This document shows, piece after piece, positions 25,493-38,505 of a DNA stretch of 64,000 nt. This DNA comes from Cordia subcordata (lineage: Eukaryota; Streptophyta; Magnoliopsida; Boraginales; Cordiaceae). A program made the translations under genes and the position numbers. The notes beneath the pieces were generated by a model. The model was not told the origin of the DNA. It saw nothing but the letters and a program-made list of their open reading frames with translations, and searched no databases. Each line of letters opens with the position of its first letter. Position 1 is the first letter of the stretch. Where the stretch lies: NCBI GenBank assembly GCA_028554755.1, contig JAPTOF010000014.1:2232001-2296000 (forward strand), read 5' to 3'.

Positions 25493-28400
25493 ATGGTTTC
25501 GAGTTTCATGACCATGATTCTAGTCCTCGTATACTTGATTAGTAGATGGGAAGCTTTCCCAGCAGAAGCCAAAATATTCATGGTTCTAATGGATAAAGAT
25601 TCTGTTGTCTCCAGCAAAACCGAGCAAACATCTGTCAGGTATACATACATCCTTTTTTTTTTTTTTTTTTTGACAAAACCCCCACCCCCACCCCCAAACC
25701 CAACCCCTATCCCCCACGGGATTTCAGCCCAGAATCTCATAGTGTATGAAAGTAATCTCAATTACTTAAGTTACCCTCTAATACTAGGTATACATACACC
25801 TTTTTGCATGCGAGCACGGTTTCAAATTGTTGTTTTCCGTACTATTGTGATGTCCGTTCATATCAATATTTATTTTGATAATTAAAGTCATTATGCTAAG
25901 TATATGGTGGTGCAGCTGGAATACTGTTGAAGGCGTGACGCTCCACGAAGAGAGGATGAGAAGAGAGCATGATATTTTGCTAGAATCTGTGCTGGAGAAA
26001 GGTGTATACACCAAATTGTACAGCTACACTCATCTGCTCAATGGATTTGCTGTTCACATAACCTCTGAGGAGGTATGCATATTATTTAACTAAATTAATT
26101 AAATATGAACGCGCAATCACAAGGGAAACGAAACTAACCGAGCCCATATTCAATGCAAATAATAAAGAGTGCATGCTAGTAATGAATTAATAGTGAAAAC
26201 AACAATTTTCTTTGGTTTTCTTTAATTAATTATAAAATACTTGTGCATATATATGCAGGCCCTTGACACCCTACAGCATGCACAGGGAGTGAGAGCCATA
26301 TACGAAGATATAAAGATGCAGAAAATGACAACACATACACCTGATTTCTTAGGAGTTCCTTCTGGTGTCTGGCCAAATTTGGGAGGAGCCACTCGTGCAG
26401 GGGAGGGTGTGGTAATAGGCGTGATTGACACTGGAATCGATCCTTCCCATCCCAGCTTTACAACCGTTAATCGAAATACATCCATGGCATCAACATTAAT
26501 AACCAAAGGGCGGCGCAGAAAATTCAAGGGAAAATGTGTTACAGGGGATCGATTCCCGCCAACAGCATGCAATGGCAAGATAGTTGGCGCACAAATTTTT
26601 GCACGAGCTGCTATTGCTGCCGGTGAATTCAATGTTACGCGTGACTATGCTTCTCCGTTTGATGCCGATGGTCATGGAAGGCAAGTTTGTTTTTTTTTTT
26701 AAAAAAAAAAAGTTATATTTGTTTAACCAGTACTACATTAATTAATTAATTAGCACCATATACATTCATATAAAAATGATCCAACATAACATAATTTACA
26801 GTCACACAGCCTCGATAGCAGCAGGAAACCATCTAGTCCCAGCTATTATCAATAATTTCAACTATGGATATGCAAGTGGCATGGCTCCAGGTGCTAGGTA
26901 CGTAAGCAATGCAGCAGATGGTTTCTTTTTGGGGCATTTGGTTAATGGAAACCTATAGGATCCCCAAGAATTTAAGGTCAAGAATGTCGGATTCCCATGG
27001 TCTAAATAAGTATTATTATTGATCACATCAGGATTGCTGTGTACAAAGCGTGTTACTCTTTTGGAGGATATATGTCTGATGTTATGGCAGCAGTTGATCA
27101 GGTTAGAGGAATATATATACGTATATAGCAACTTGCAGACTGCAGTTGATGGTAGCTAGAAACATCAAATACATATACATACTTACAAGTTTTATCTTTC
27201 TATTTCAGTTGTATATATTTTGATCTCTGCATGCTCAAACTAAACAATAATCAGAAAAGTAATTTATTTTTGTTTCATATATATATAAAGGCTGTAGAAG
27301 ATGGAGTTGACATATTAAGCCTTTCAGTGGGACCATCGAGTGTGCCATCTGGGGCTTCTACATTCCTCAACATCCTAGAAATTCAGCTTTTGTTTGCAAC
27401 CAAGGCAGGCGTTGTTGTTGTTCAATCTGCTGGAAACAGTGGCCCTTCTTCCACTTCAATGCTGTCCTTTAGTCCATGGATCACAAGTGTCGCCGCGTCC
27501 ACCACCGACCGCGAGTACGGCACCACCATCAAGTTAGGAAATGGACGGAGCTTCATTGGCATTGGACTCACGCGTACATTTTAATTATATTGTTTCGATG
27601 ATCTTCAGGAACTTTTTCTTCGAAATTAAGCATAAAACACATTTTTGCATGCCTCCTTCTGCAGCGCCAACAATCGGACAAATATTCTTACCAGTGGCAG
27701 CTGCAGCTGATGTTTGTGAAGGGAACAACATTAGTGCCGGTCTCCTGACAGTCGAGAGCTGCCAAAATACGGAGCCGTTCATCCCATCCTTAGTCAGAGG
27801 AAAGCTTATTATCTGCACATACAACTTTGACTTTGATTCCGACGCAGCAAGTATCGCTACAATTGCAGACACGTTAAAAAGTGTTGGCGCAGCTGGTTTC
27901 ATACTCACAATGGACCCTGATATTGGTCCTGCAGACCAAATTAAGGGTGCCACATTGACCATGAAAATCCCCGGTGTCATTCTCAACAACATGGAAGCCT
28001 CCTCGGTATGTTTTACTTACTTGAATCCCATGGTATTCACCATGAGCTATATTGATAGAGTAAGCCTTTTAACTCAGTATTTTCATTCTGCCATGAAGGC
28101 TTTATGGAAGTACTACAATGCAAATACTATAAGGAGCAGAAGTGGAAGAGCCATTATTTTTACAGCAGCAGCAAGGATTCTAGATGGAAGGCAAGCAATT
28201 TACACTGGGAAAGCTCCAGTTGTTGCATCATATTCATCAAGAGGTCCTGATGTGAACAATGCACTTCTGGAGACAGCTGATGTCTTGAAGCCGAATATTA
28301 TGGCCCCAGGCTCCTCAATATGGGCTGCCTGGAGCCCCAGCAGTGCAGGGGATCAATATATTAAAGGTATTATTAGTGACTACATGAATGTAAGTATTGT

Positions 28401-29275
28401 ATATATGCGACCTAGCAAAATTAAAATAACTCGTCTGTTACCCAGTTGGCTCGCTATTAGTAATCATCAGGTGGATTCAATTGTTTATCTTTCTTTTTTT
28501 CCCTTTGAGTATATATAGGGAAAATTGTTGTTTTAAAAAAAAAAAAAGGAACTTGATGTGCACTTATTTTAATTCAGGCTCAAGATTTGCATTGTTGTCT
28601 GGAACTAGCATGGCTACCCCTCATGTAGCTGGTATTGCTGCTTTAATTAAACAAAAGCATCCACACTGGAGTCCTTCAACCATTATATCCGCAATGATGA
28701 CAACTGCTGATGTGATTGACAAGACTGGCGCTCCCATTCTTACCCAACAAACCAACCACCAAATTGCTCCAGCAACACCATTTGATTTTGGGGCCGGTTC
28801 CATCAATGCTTCTCGGGCTATTGACCCAGGCCTTGTGTTTAACATTTACTTCAAACAATACATCCAATTCCTGTGTGCGGTTCCAGGAGTCGATGACATG
28901 TCCGTGAGACGGGCTGTGGGCATTGGGTGTAGTAATTCTAAGAAGAAAACGGAATGGTGTTCAAATTTAAACACGGCAAGTGTGACGATTTCCAATTTGG
29001 TAGGTTCAAGGACAGTGACTAGAAGGGTAACCAATGTTGGTGATGCAGATGAGAAGTACAAAGTTGTTGTGAGGGAGCCTTTGGGAGTCAATGTTACTGC
29101 GTCACCACAAGCTTTTAAGATCGGCGTCAATCATTCAAGACACCTTAAGTTTGTTTTACAAGCAACTCAAATTACCAACGCTTATTCATTTGGGGAAATT
29201 TTGTTGCTGGGAAATAGAAATCACACGGCTAGAGTTCCCATGGCCGTCTATGTCAGCAGTTCTTTAGGAACTTGA
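25493..29275 (+). CDS. Subtilisin-like serine protease (SBT2-like)
   Basis: A secreted plant subtilase (peptidase S8). Exons: 25493-25638, 25916-26072, 26259-26680, 26802-26897, 27032-27101, 27291-27573, 27665-28005, 28099-28366, 28578-29275. This gives 2481 nt, 826 aa, with phases all consistent. Residues 1-26 form a signal peptide. The inhibitor I9 propeptide follows (KIFMVLMDKDSVV, LYSYTHLLNGFAVHITSEE). The catalytic triad is Asp158 in VIDTGID, His243 in GHGSHTAS and Ser605 in GTSMATPHVAG. The oxyanion Asn346 is in SAGNSGP. A PA-like insert sits at about residues 395-510, and a fibronectin-III-like tail at the C-terminus. The context SGMAPGARIAVYKACY favours the SBT2 clade. Intron 3 begins with GC rather than GT. 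The 93-nt intron at 28006-28098 is in frame and lacks stops, so an 857-aa form is possible. It appears intact. Confidence 0.92.
25655..25795 (-). mobile_element. SINE-like element in subtilase intron 1
   Basis: On the minus strand the order is GGGTAACTTAAGTAATT (A-box region), GGGCTGAAATCCC at 25718-25730 (a decayed GGTTCGAATCC pol III B box), a G-rich tract, and a run of As (T run at 25655-25672 on plus). The same order recurs on the plus strand at 30347-30425, which supports a shared SINE family. Confidence 0.45.
26681..26801 (+). other. GC-AG intron
   Basis: The donor reads AG|GCAAGT, the usual consensus for the rare GC-AG class, and the acceptor is TTTACAG. Splicing here joins AG and T to make the Ser242 codon just before catalytic His243. 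No GT donor nearby would restore GHGSHTA. Confidence 0.85.
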
Positions 29276-30064
29276 AATACATAAACTCAATGAATGATGT
29301 TATGAGTGTGCCTAAAAAAAAAAAAAAAAAAAAAGAAAAGAATAAGTTTGGCATGCAAATAAATGATAGATATTTTCATTAAGCTAAAACAATATGAAAA
29401 TAATTCGAAACAAGGAAATAATATCATTGTAATATCATATGCAAAGCATCATCAATCAAAAAGCCCTTCAAATAAGCTTCTGCATTATAATTACTAATAT
29501 CTGAAAAACTTCTTTAAACACGAAGGCTGATTTTTTCAACACCATGATTACTTTGATGAGCTAAGGACGAGAAAATTTGCCATGCGTAATTCTGCTCTCA
29601 ACTATTTAAATCATTAATTCTTCACAATCATCAATTTCTAATCTATAACACTGCCACCAAATCAGCTAAAATTGCACCACAATCATCATAAACGTGGCTA
29701 CGTAGATTACACGGTGTTATGTGCATAAATAAAGCTAGATAGGTTTGTAATTAATTCCCAGCTGAGTTAGGTAGTTAGTTAGCTATTAGTAACTAAAATT
29801 GATGCTGCGAGGTCGTGAAGAAGCTAACTAATCCTCCTATATAAATAAGGGAAATATTTAACTGTAACAAAGATTCAAGCAATGAAGAAATTTTTAAAGA
29901 TCTATATGTACCTTTACTTTCAAAGTTTTAAGCAATTCCTATTTAAAAGATTTATTTATATAATACCAAAATTATGTATTCTAGCCTCCAAGACACAAGA
30001 TATTTCCATATCAATTTTGCATCAAGATTTTAAACATTAAAACTATTTAAAAAAAAAAAAAAAA

Positions 30065-30095
<31 letters not shown>

Positions 30096-30346
30096 TTAGA
30101 GCATTACCATATACCACCTTTCATCTTTTTCACCCTTCTTTCACCATTTCTTATCCAATAGAACTTTTTGTCGTACACAAAGAGAAATTTGACATTAAAT
30201 ACGCAAATTCTTACCATTCCAAATACGTGTGAAAAGATGAAAAGTGATATAAAGCTTAACTCAGAAAATTTATTTATAAGTTTGCTCTAAGCAAAATACT
30301 GTACAAAGGGTCATACATCTCAGACCAGATTAAAGAAGAAGAAGAA
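29276..30346. other. Intergenic region with simple repeats
   Basis: Holds an A run at 29313-29333 just after the subtilase stop, and an A run followed by (GAA)n at about 30048-30098. No gene is visible. Confidence 0.7.
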
Positions 30347-30425
30347 GGGAGTAACTTAAGTAATTATAACACTAAGAGTGAAGTCTGGGTTCGAATCCCA
30401 TCGAGTTCGATGGGGGGTTTTTATA
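30347..30425 (+). mobile_element. SINE-like fragment with pol III B box
   Basis: GGAGTAACTTAAGTAATT at about 30349-30366 is followed 20 bp later by a perfect B-box-type GGGTTCGAATCCC (30387-30399) and then a G-rich tract. It is the counterpart of the minus-strand copy at 25655-25795. No downstream 3' tail or target duplication was established. Confidence 0.45.
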
Positions 30426-30429
30426 GGAA

Positions 30430-30512
30430 AAAGAAAAAAACACACACAACCGACTCTCCATTTTGTTCTGCGACTCTCCATTTTGTTCTGCGACTCTCCA
30501 TTTTGTTGTTCG
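30430..30512. repeat. Three copies of a 19-bp unit
   Basis: The unit cgactctccattttgttct occurs three times in a row at about 30451-30509; the last copy is altered at its end. Confidence 0.8.
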
Positions 30513-30527
30513 CCCCATAAGGAGAGA

Positions 30528-30779
30528 TCACTCAAGTGAAGAATCAACATGATGAACAGCTCTGGAATACACTAAAACATCATCAGGGACTTTTGCACCT
30601 TCCTTTTGATTAATATTATGATGATGATGATGATGATGATCATCATCATCATCATCACCTTTTGTGATGATAGCTTCACGGAGCATCTCTCTTGCCTTGG
30701 CCATTGGATCTTCACTTATCTGCTTCTCTTCTTTCTCCTCTCTCTCCCTCTGCTCTCTTCTCTCTTTCATGGCTTCCAT
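30528..30779 (-). CDS. Small charged protein with an Asp/His run (hypothetical)
   Basis: An 83-residue ORF. It has an acidic/basic helical N-terminus (MEAMKERREQREREEKEEKQ), then ISEDPMAKAREMLREAI, a run of 6 Asp and 7 His, and a C-terminus ending SRAVHHVDSSLE. The SEDPMAKAREMLREAI segment looks like real protein sequence rather than chance. The Asp/His run comes from a palindromic (ATG)n(ATC)n tract. I do not recognise the family. A TTTATTTATTTATTT tract lies just upstream. It could be a small nuclear or cytosolic helical protein, or a gene fragment. Confidence 0.4.
   Translation of the reverse strand: MEAMKERREQREREEKEEKQISEDPMAKAREMLREAIITKGDDDDDDHHHHHHHNINQKEGAKVPDDVLVYSRAVHHVDSSLE
30622..30657. 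repeat. Perfect 36-bp palindrome of trinucleotide repeats
   Basis: Eighteen-base arms (TGA)n/(TCA)n meet at 30639/30640 with no spacer. It lies within the small ORF and encodes its Asp/His run. Such tracts can extrude hairpins and change length. Confidence 0.92.
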
Positions 30780-31989
30780 TTTGTCACCTTTTTTCTTTTA
30801 TTTATTTATTTATTTTTTCGGTCGATCCAGTTTCTGCGTGAGTTATCCAGATTTAAGACAATAAGTTTCTTCATGGGATACATATGACATGGGTACACGT
30901 GTCTGGCTATGAAATTGATAGCAGCCCAACCATATCAAGACAACCATAAGGCTTACACGTTGCTATTGAATGTGGTGGACACCTCAAAATGCATGTTTTA
31001 TTATGAAATAAAGATAATAGTGATTGGTGGTAGTGGACGGTAAAAAGAGACGTTAAAACAAGAGATAGATTATCAATTCTTTTATATATTCTTTTTTGTA
31101 TCTCTTGTAATATATAGGAAAATAATACTAATAAAGACGTCGTTAGGGCTCTTCGTTTATCCATAGATATTATCAAAGAAAATTTTTTTGACATATGTTA
31201 TATGTCATCATATTAAACCTTCTTTCGTTTAATAAAGCATTTAATTTAACTTTTTATATATATATACAACGACTATTTAATTTAAATCTATTAAATCACC
31301 TATCAATCATACCATTTTCTCGTCTAAGATAGAATTCAAAAATCTTTTATTACTTTTTTCCTTTGGATTATTTTTTATTTTATTTTCTCAATTTAAATAT
31401 TTTATTCAATTACTAAAAATTTTTATAAAAATATTATTAGTATTGAAAAATTATCACGAATTAATTTTTAAAAGATACATTTGTATTTCAATGTTCTCAT
31501 ATAAAAATTGGTACTAATAATAGATAAAAGACATTAAAAATATGTATTTCGTTTGTATGTTGCGCGAAACATACTCCAGTTAATCAATAATGGAAGACCT
31601 TCACTAGTGATGGAGGAATTACAAAATATCAACCTATCCAGTTGAAATACAATCACCGTACATAATAGATTTAAATTGATTTGGGCATTTGACCACGGCC
31701 TTAATGTTAAAGTGTTACTCTTTGAAACTTTTAAGGGTTCATCTAGATTGATATTTTTAATATATATATATATATATATATAATTTTTTAAAAAAAGACA
31801 AGTTAAAAATTTTGACTTTTGAAAAAAAAAATTGATTTTTTTTAAAAAATTAAATGAAGTCAAATACTCATTACAAAAAAAATTAAATACTATCTTTTTT
31901 TTTCCAAAACAAAAATACTTATTGTGAAAAATAAATAAATAAATTCGAACAAGCACTAAAATATTCACCGAGAACTAAAGAGGAGACAT

Positions 31990-32626
31990 GGAAAATTTTT
32001 TTATTTTATTCCTATTTTTTAATTTCTTCCAAAATTAACTCACTTTTAAAAAGATTAGCAAAAATAGACTTTTTAAACTTCCAAAATTCAAAATCGAACT
32101 TTGGAAGTTCAAAACGCCACCGCCAGCCAATTAGCTCTGATATACACTAGACACATGTAGATTTGTCCAGCAAAGTATTCTGCTTCAGATGTAATTTGTC
32201 TCTTTCCTTAGCTCTCGTGGCCGTAGTCTTGCTATTATGGCATAACGTGAAAGAACAACTTGTTAACTTTTTATTTATAACATTATAAGTTCTAAGGCGT
32301 CAATTATAAATAAACATTAAATGAAGGGAGCATAAATGGCACTTGGAATCTACTCATCATTATGTGCTTTACTATTGAAGATAAGTAAAGTGGATCTGGT
32401 GCATGCAACGTAGAAGTCGAACTTTGAAAGTTCCAACGCAGACATTCAAAGTTCGAAAAATATAAATGCTAAATTTTTTTTTAAACAATGGCGAAAAATA
32501 TAATTAAACTTTAGAAGTTCAAATTTAAATTTTAAAAAGTTTGAAAAGTCTATTTTTGTATATCCTTCAAAAATGAGATATTTGGAAACAATTAAAAAAA
32601 TAGGGTTAAAAGAAAAAAAAATTTCC
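31990..32626. mobile_element. MULE-like MITE with long inverted repeats
   Basis: The arm at 31990-32115 (GGAAAATTTTTTTATTTTAT ... AAAATAGACTTTTTAAACTT) is an imperfect reverse complement of about 32505-32626. Flanks are GAGGAGACAT (31980-31989) and GAGGAGACGT (32627-32636), matching at 9 of 10 bases, which suits a Mutator-type target duplication. The inside carries no transposase and includes further short inverted blocks (GAACTTTGGAAGTTC, GAACTTTGAAAGTTC). Confidence 0.7.
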
Positions 32627-32639
32627 GAGGAGACGTAAG

Positions 32640-35457
32640 GAATAGCAAAGGCATGGGCGATGAACAGGTGAGGACGTGATGGGCTAATTATAAACTTGTT
32701 CCTAGTCAGTCAATTATAAATGAAGTGACGGATAGTCACTATATTTTATTTACGGTTCAGATGCAAAAGACAGAGGCTTCGTTTGTTCGCCAGAAAATAT
32801 TTTGTTGGAAAAAAATATTTACATGAGGAAATATTTTCTTAGTGATTGGAATATCTTTTGTGCTTGATCGTTACACTAAAAAGTATTTACTATTACAAAT
32901 ATATTATTTAAATAAATAAATGAAAGTAAAAACAAAGTATAAAAATAAATCAAATAACATAACAACATAACAATTAAAATAATAAAAAATTGAAAATTTT
33001 AATTTTAAATAAAAATAAAATAAATGAAAGACAAAGCTTTAATTTGAGTTGGGGAGGTGGGGGGGAGGAAAGGGGAAAGGGATGAGGTGAAGAAATTGAG
33101 TTTATTATTAGGAAAATAGTTTAATCTGCTTGCTCAGTTGAAGTTGAAGAAATTTTCTTTCATTTCTAAATGGATTTTTTTTTTTTGTTGACATTAACAT
33201 ATATTTTTAAATTGATTTTTCAATGTTACCAAATACCATGAGACTAAAAAAGGAATATTTTGGGGCAAGCAAATGGACCCAGAATCTAACAGCTTTGTCT
33301 GGTACTTCAGATACCATTAAATAAACACAAAATTCTAAGTTACCTGTTAACTAGTTTTAAGTTTAACTCGTTGAACTTTTCTGTGTTTTATTTTATCCAT
33401 TCCAATAGTTTTCCTGATTAAACAAATGGGTTTAGATTAAAATTCTCCAACTCAGACCAGCGGTTAGGCCTTCTGGAGGAAAACTAGCTGCGATGCACGA
33501 GTTTTTATTATAGTTTGGTATTATTAAATTTTACACTTAATATTATTATAAATTTGTATTTTGTATTAATTAAGTTATTGTACTTAAAACTGATATAATT
33601 CCTGTTATCTAAATAAACTATTGTAATCATGTATGCCAATGAGTAATAAACTGATAAAGATAAAACTTCTAAATTTTGTATTAATCAAGTTATATGTAAA
33701 AATTTATGCAACTCTTGATTAAGTAACGAATAAAAGTTAGAAGTTTATTGACAAATATTGAATTATTGGTGACGACCCAAAAAAAAAAAAAAGTGGTGCT
33801 TCCGTCTATTAGCAGATTTTGCATTTCTTTTCTCTTTTTCAAATAATTAATAAAAGAAAATTTGCTGCATGTGGAATTGGATAATTATTTTGTAAAACAA
33901 GACACGTGGTGCAACTTGGTGCAATACTATTTTGGACTAAAGCAAGTTGATAATTTTGGTAATTGTTTTAATATATTAGTATTGTATTAGATAGATTCTC
34001 CAACTATCTCAAGAACCATGAAATCAATAAAATCATCTCATATGGCTCCATTCTCTATCTTCTATTGTTGAAAATAAGCAGACTACCGACCAAAGCCTGA
34101 CTTATTTCTTGGGGCTTGAACATTGATGCTTTGTGTTGTTTTTGTCGTGGATGCATTGAGGATTAAAATAATTTATTTTTTGGTGTTGTTCTACTAAAAG
34201 AATTTGGAATAGAGGGACATTTTGCGAAATGGGATGATATTTCTTGTTGGATTGGGAAGAACACAATTGGGGATAATCTCCATGCAATGCTCATTCAAGT
34301 TTTTTCCTGGGCCACAAATTTATCATATTTAGATCGAGAGAAATAAAAGAATTCACAAGAATGTTTTTCTTTTAGAAGATCAAATTTTCAAATATATTTT
34401 TTTCGATATCGAGAATAAATTGTACATGAATAAGAAGATTAGAAACACTCTTTTGAACAATGGCTTATATCATTCTTGGAATATTTCGCGAGGGGAACTG
34501 ATTTGGAGGCCTCAACATGTATATTCTTTTATAGTGAATAATGACGTTTCTTGCTTGCTTAGCGCGTATATATATAGAAGACAAAAATATCATATCACCC
34601 AAACACCCTGGAAACACCTTTTTCCACCTTTTGGCCATTTAGTAAATTTGTTTATTGTGCTTTACTTGCTCCTTTAAGCTTTTCACTTGAAAAGAGATAC
34701 AAATGGTTTGGTTAAATTGACAAATCAATCAAGAAATTTACTTTGGTTTGGCTTTTCTTTTTTTTTCTCTTTCCAGTTGATTTGATTAGGACTGGACTAA
34801 GTTTGGTGTTGGTTAGAATTGAACTGAACCAAGTATGTATGTATATATATCACCGAGAATATATTATATATATGTAAAAGTTCTTTACATAAAAAAAATA
34901 AAAAGAAAAAAAAATGCAATGGAGCAGATTTAGACAGTAGACACTATACCTCATACCTCAAATATCAAAATTCAAGCCACTAAATCAAGCCTTTAATTAT
35001 ATTATATTATTGCAACATAATAACTCTATGAAGTTTTCTTTTTTTTATTTTTTATTAATCTCCCTAAAAACGAAATCAAATCATACTGAACCAATTCTAG
35101 AGGTCTTGATTTGATTTAGTCATTGCATATGGTTAAAATAGATGGTTTTGATTTGATTTGAAATTGGCAACACAAACCATACTGTGAGCACCCCCTAGAC
35201 TTAATTTACGAGTAATTGCTTTTAGTTAAGAAAGCTAGCACACAGGTGAAACAATCAAGAGACCCATCTCACCAGAACAAAGAGATAATAGTACAACAGG
35301 AACATTATAGAGAAACTCCAAAATCCATTTGAATTTGTCAATAGTCCGAAACAACACTACCAAAAGATTTAAACTCAAGTCTAATCAATTTCATATTGCA
35401 AAATTCTAGGAAAATATAACAAGGACTTTAAATCAAACAAAACCGTAGGATGGTTGA
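32640..35457. other. AT-rich intergenic region
   Basis: No gene can be supported. 32760-33260 has hAT-MITE-like sequence (CGTTTGTTCGCCAGAAAATATTTT), but its ends were not established. Other simple tracts include (AT)n near 31760 and A runs near 33780. Confidence 0.5.
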
Positions 35458-36904
<1,447 letters not shown>

Positions 36905-37850
36905 CTCTCTACAAGAATTCAAAGGCAAAAAAATCAATATAGCAAAATGGCTCACTATTCATGAATTCACAACAAAAAAGACAAACATGTTCAGACACTT
37001 CCTAGATTTCAACATTGAAGTTCAGGAATATCCAATTACATAAATGAACTATCTTATTATAATCAACTTGCTTTTCCTTTCTTCCACACAGAAAGGAAGA
37101 GCATTCACAGGTATTTAACACATTCTATCAGAAAATCTCTTTTTTAGTGCATCAACAACTACAAATAATAGCTTACGCAAATAAACTTAGATATACCATT
37201 AACCAGGCGGCGAACACCACACAAAAGCTTTACGACATCACTAACAACAACAGAAGTTATTATGAAGCAAAACTACAATGAACAAGACCCATTTAGCATT
37301 CACTTGTAAATGCCATTCTAACCCAACTACATCAAGATCAAAACTAAACAAATAAAAGTCAGTTTAACTTGCATGCAATTTTCACAAGACATCCCGAGGG
37401 GCATTACGTTTATCAACATTTTCAAATAAAAATCTATCAAGATAATCAACTCAATTCTATAAGAACCGCTTCGCAAATCAAATTTAACAACATTTTTTGT
37501 TTCCTGCCGCCAAATTTATAAAAACACACAATTTCTTCTCTTCCTTGTCATTTCTTATTACTTCTAGTTTTTCCTCTTAACAAAAAGTTTCTCTCAAAAA
37601 CCAAAAAGAGAGAGAGAGAGAAAGAGAATTTACAAGTCACACTATATTTAACTTAACATACGAATAACAATCAGAAAAGTTACCTATAAGCCCTAAGCAA
37701 AATTTGAAGTAAAGCACAAAAACAAGAGAACAACAATGGTATGAAATGAAAAGATTATGAACAGATCATGAAGATACAAGAGTTTTGATTTACCTGCTCT
37801 GATATGAAGCCGCAGGAACACTCCTTCAGGTGGCCGAAAATGAGAGGATG
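36905..37850 (-). promoter_or_regulatory. RPL7 5' UTR exon and 5'-UTR intron
   Basis: On the minus strand a leader of about 37850-37794 ends ATCAGAGCAG|GTAAAT. It joins across an 885-bp intron (36909-37793) to AGAG just before the ATG at 36904. Introns in the 5' UTR are common in plant ribosomal-protein genes. The transcription start is estimated, not seen. Confidence 0.65.
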
Positions 37851-37976
37851 AATTAGGGCTTTGGGGTTATTCTTGTGGGGACAGTTTGGGAATAATATTA
37901 AACGTTAGAGGGTAAGGTTGTCCATTAATGGCTTTTTTTTTTTACTACGGCGTCGTTTGTAAACGAGGTCACTAAA

Positions 37977-37985
37977 ATTTGGGCC
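37977..37985 (-). promoter_or_regulatory. Site II / Up1-type promoter motif of RPL7
   Basis: On the minus strand this reads GGCCCAAAT, which fits the Up1 pattern (GGCCCAWWW) found in plant ribosomal-protein promoters. It lies about 130 bp upstream of the inferred leader. An AAAGCCCTAA sequence close to a telo-box is at about 37852-37862. Confidence 0.5.
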
Positions 37986-38036
37986 GGTTTGTTTTTACTT
38001 TGTTCTTTTAGCTATATTAAATTCGACCCAGCGTTT

Positions 38037-38505
38037 AGGGCCTGATTGGAATTAGTTTTTAAAAATAATTTTTTGTTTCAAACAACAAATAGATTAAAAA
38101 TTGTTTTAGAAAGGCAGATTTTATTTAGTTTTATAAAATAGAAAGTTGTTAAACTAAAAAATAAAGAACAAAAAAAATGTTTTATTTTATTTTTTGCCTT
38201 CTCAAAATAATAGATAGCTTTTTTTTTTTTCCAAAAAGATGTTTCCGACTACTTGTTCTCACAAGCTCCACAATAGTACGTTACAGTCTACTTCATTTAT
38301 GGTAATTTTATAATTAAAAACTATTATAATAAGAAACACTTGTCTCTTTAACCTCTCTCCACTTTATATTTATTTTACCACAAAAGTTCTCAAACAAGTG
38401 TTTCTAATACTTTTGTTCTCAAAAAATATTTTTAAATTATATTTTCAAGAATTGATTTCAAAACAAAAAAAAAAAAAAGAACAAAAACTGAACCAAATAG
38501 GCTTT
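38037..38505. mobile_element. Possible hAT-type MITE
   Basis: AGGGCCTGATTGGAATTAG at 38037 and, inverted, AAAGCCTATTTGGTTCAG at 38505 flank about 440 bp of AT-rich DNA; both ends share GTTTTT blocks. No matching 8-bp flanks were seen, so the ends are tentative. Confidence 0.35.

Noticed and set aside
34102..34677. ORFs that could be a LINE or small gene
   Set aside because: Readings in all frames show no reverse-transcriptase motifs and low-complexity AT-rich composition.
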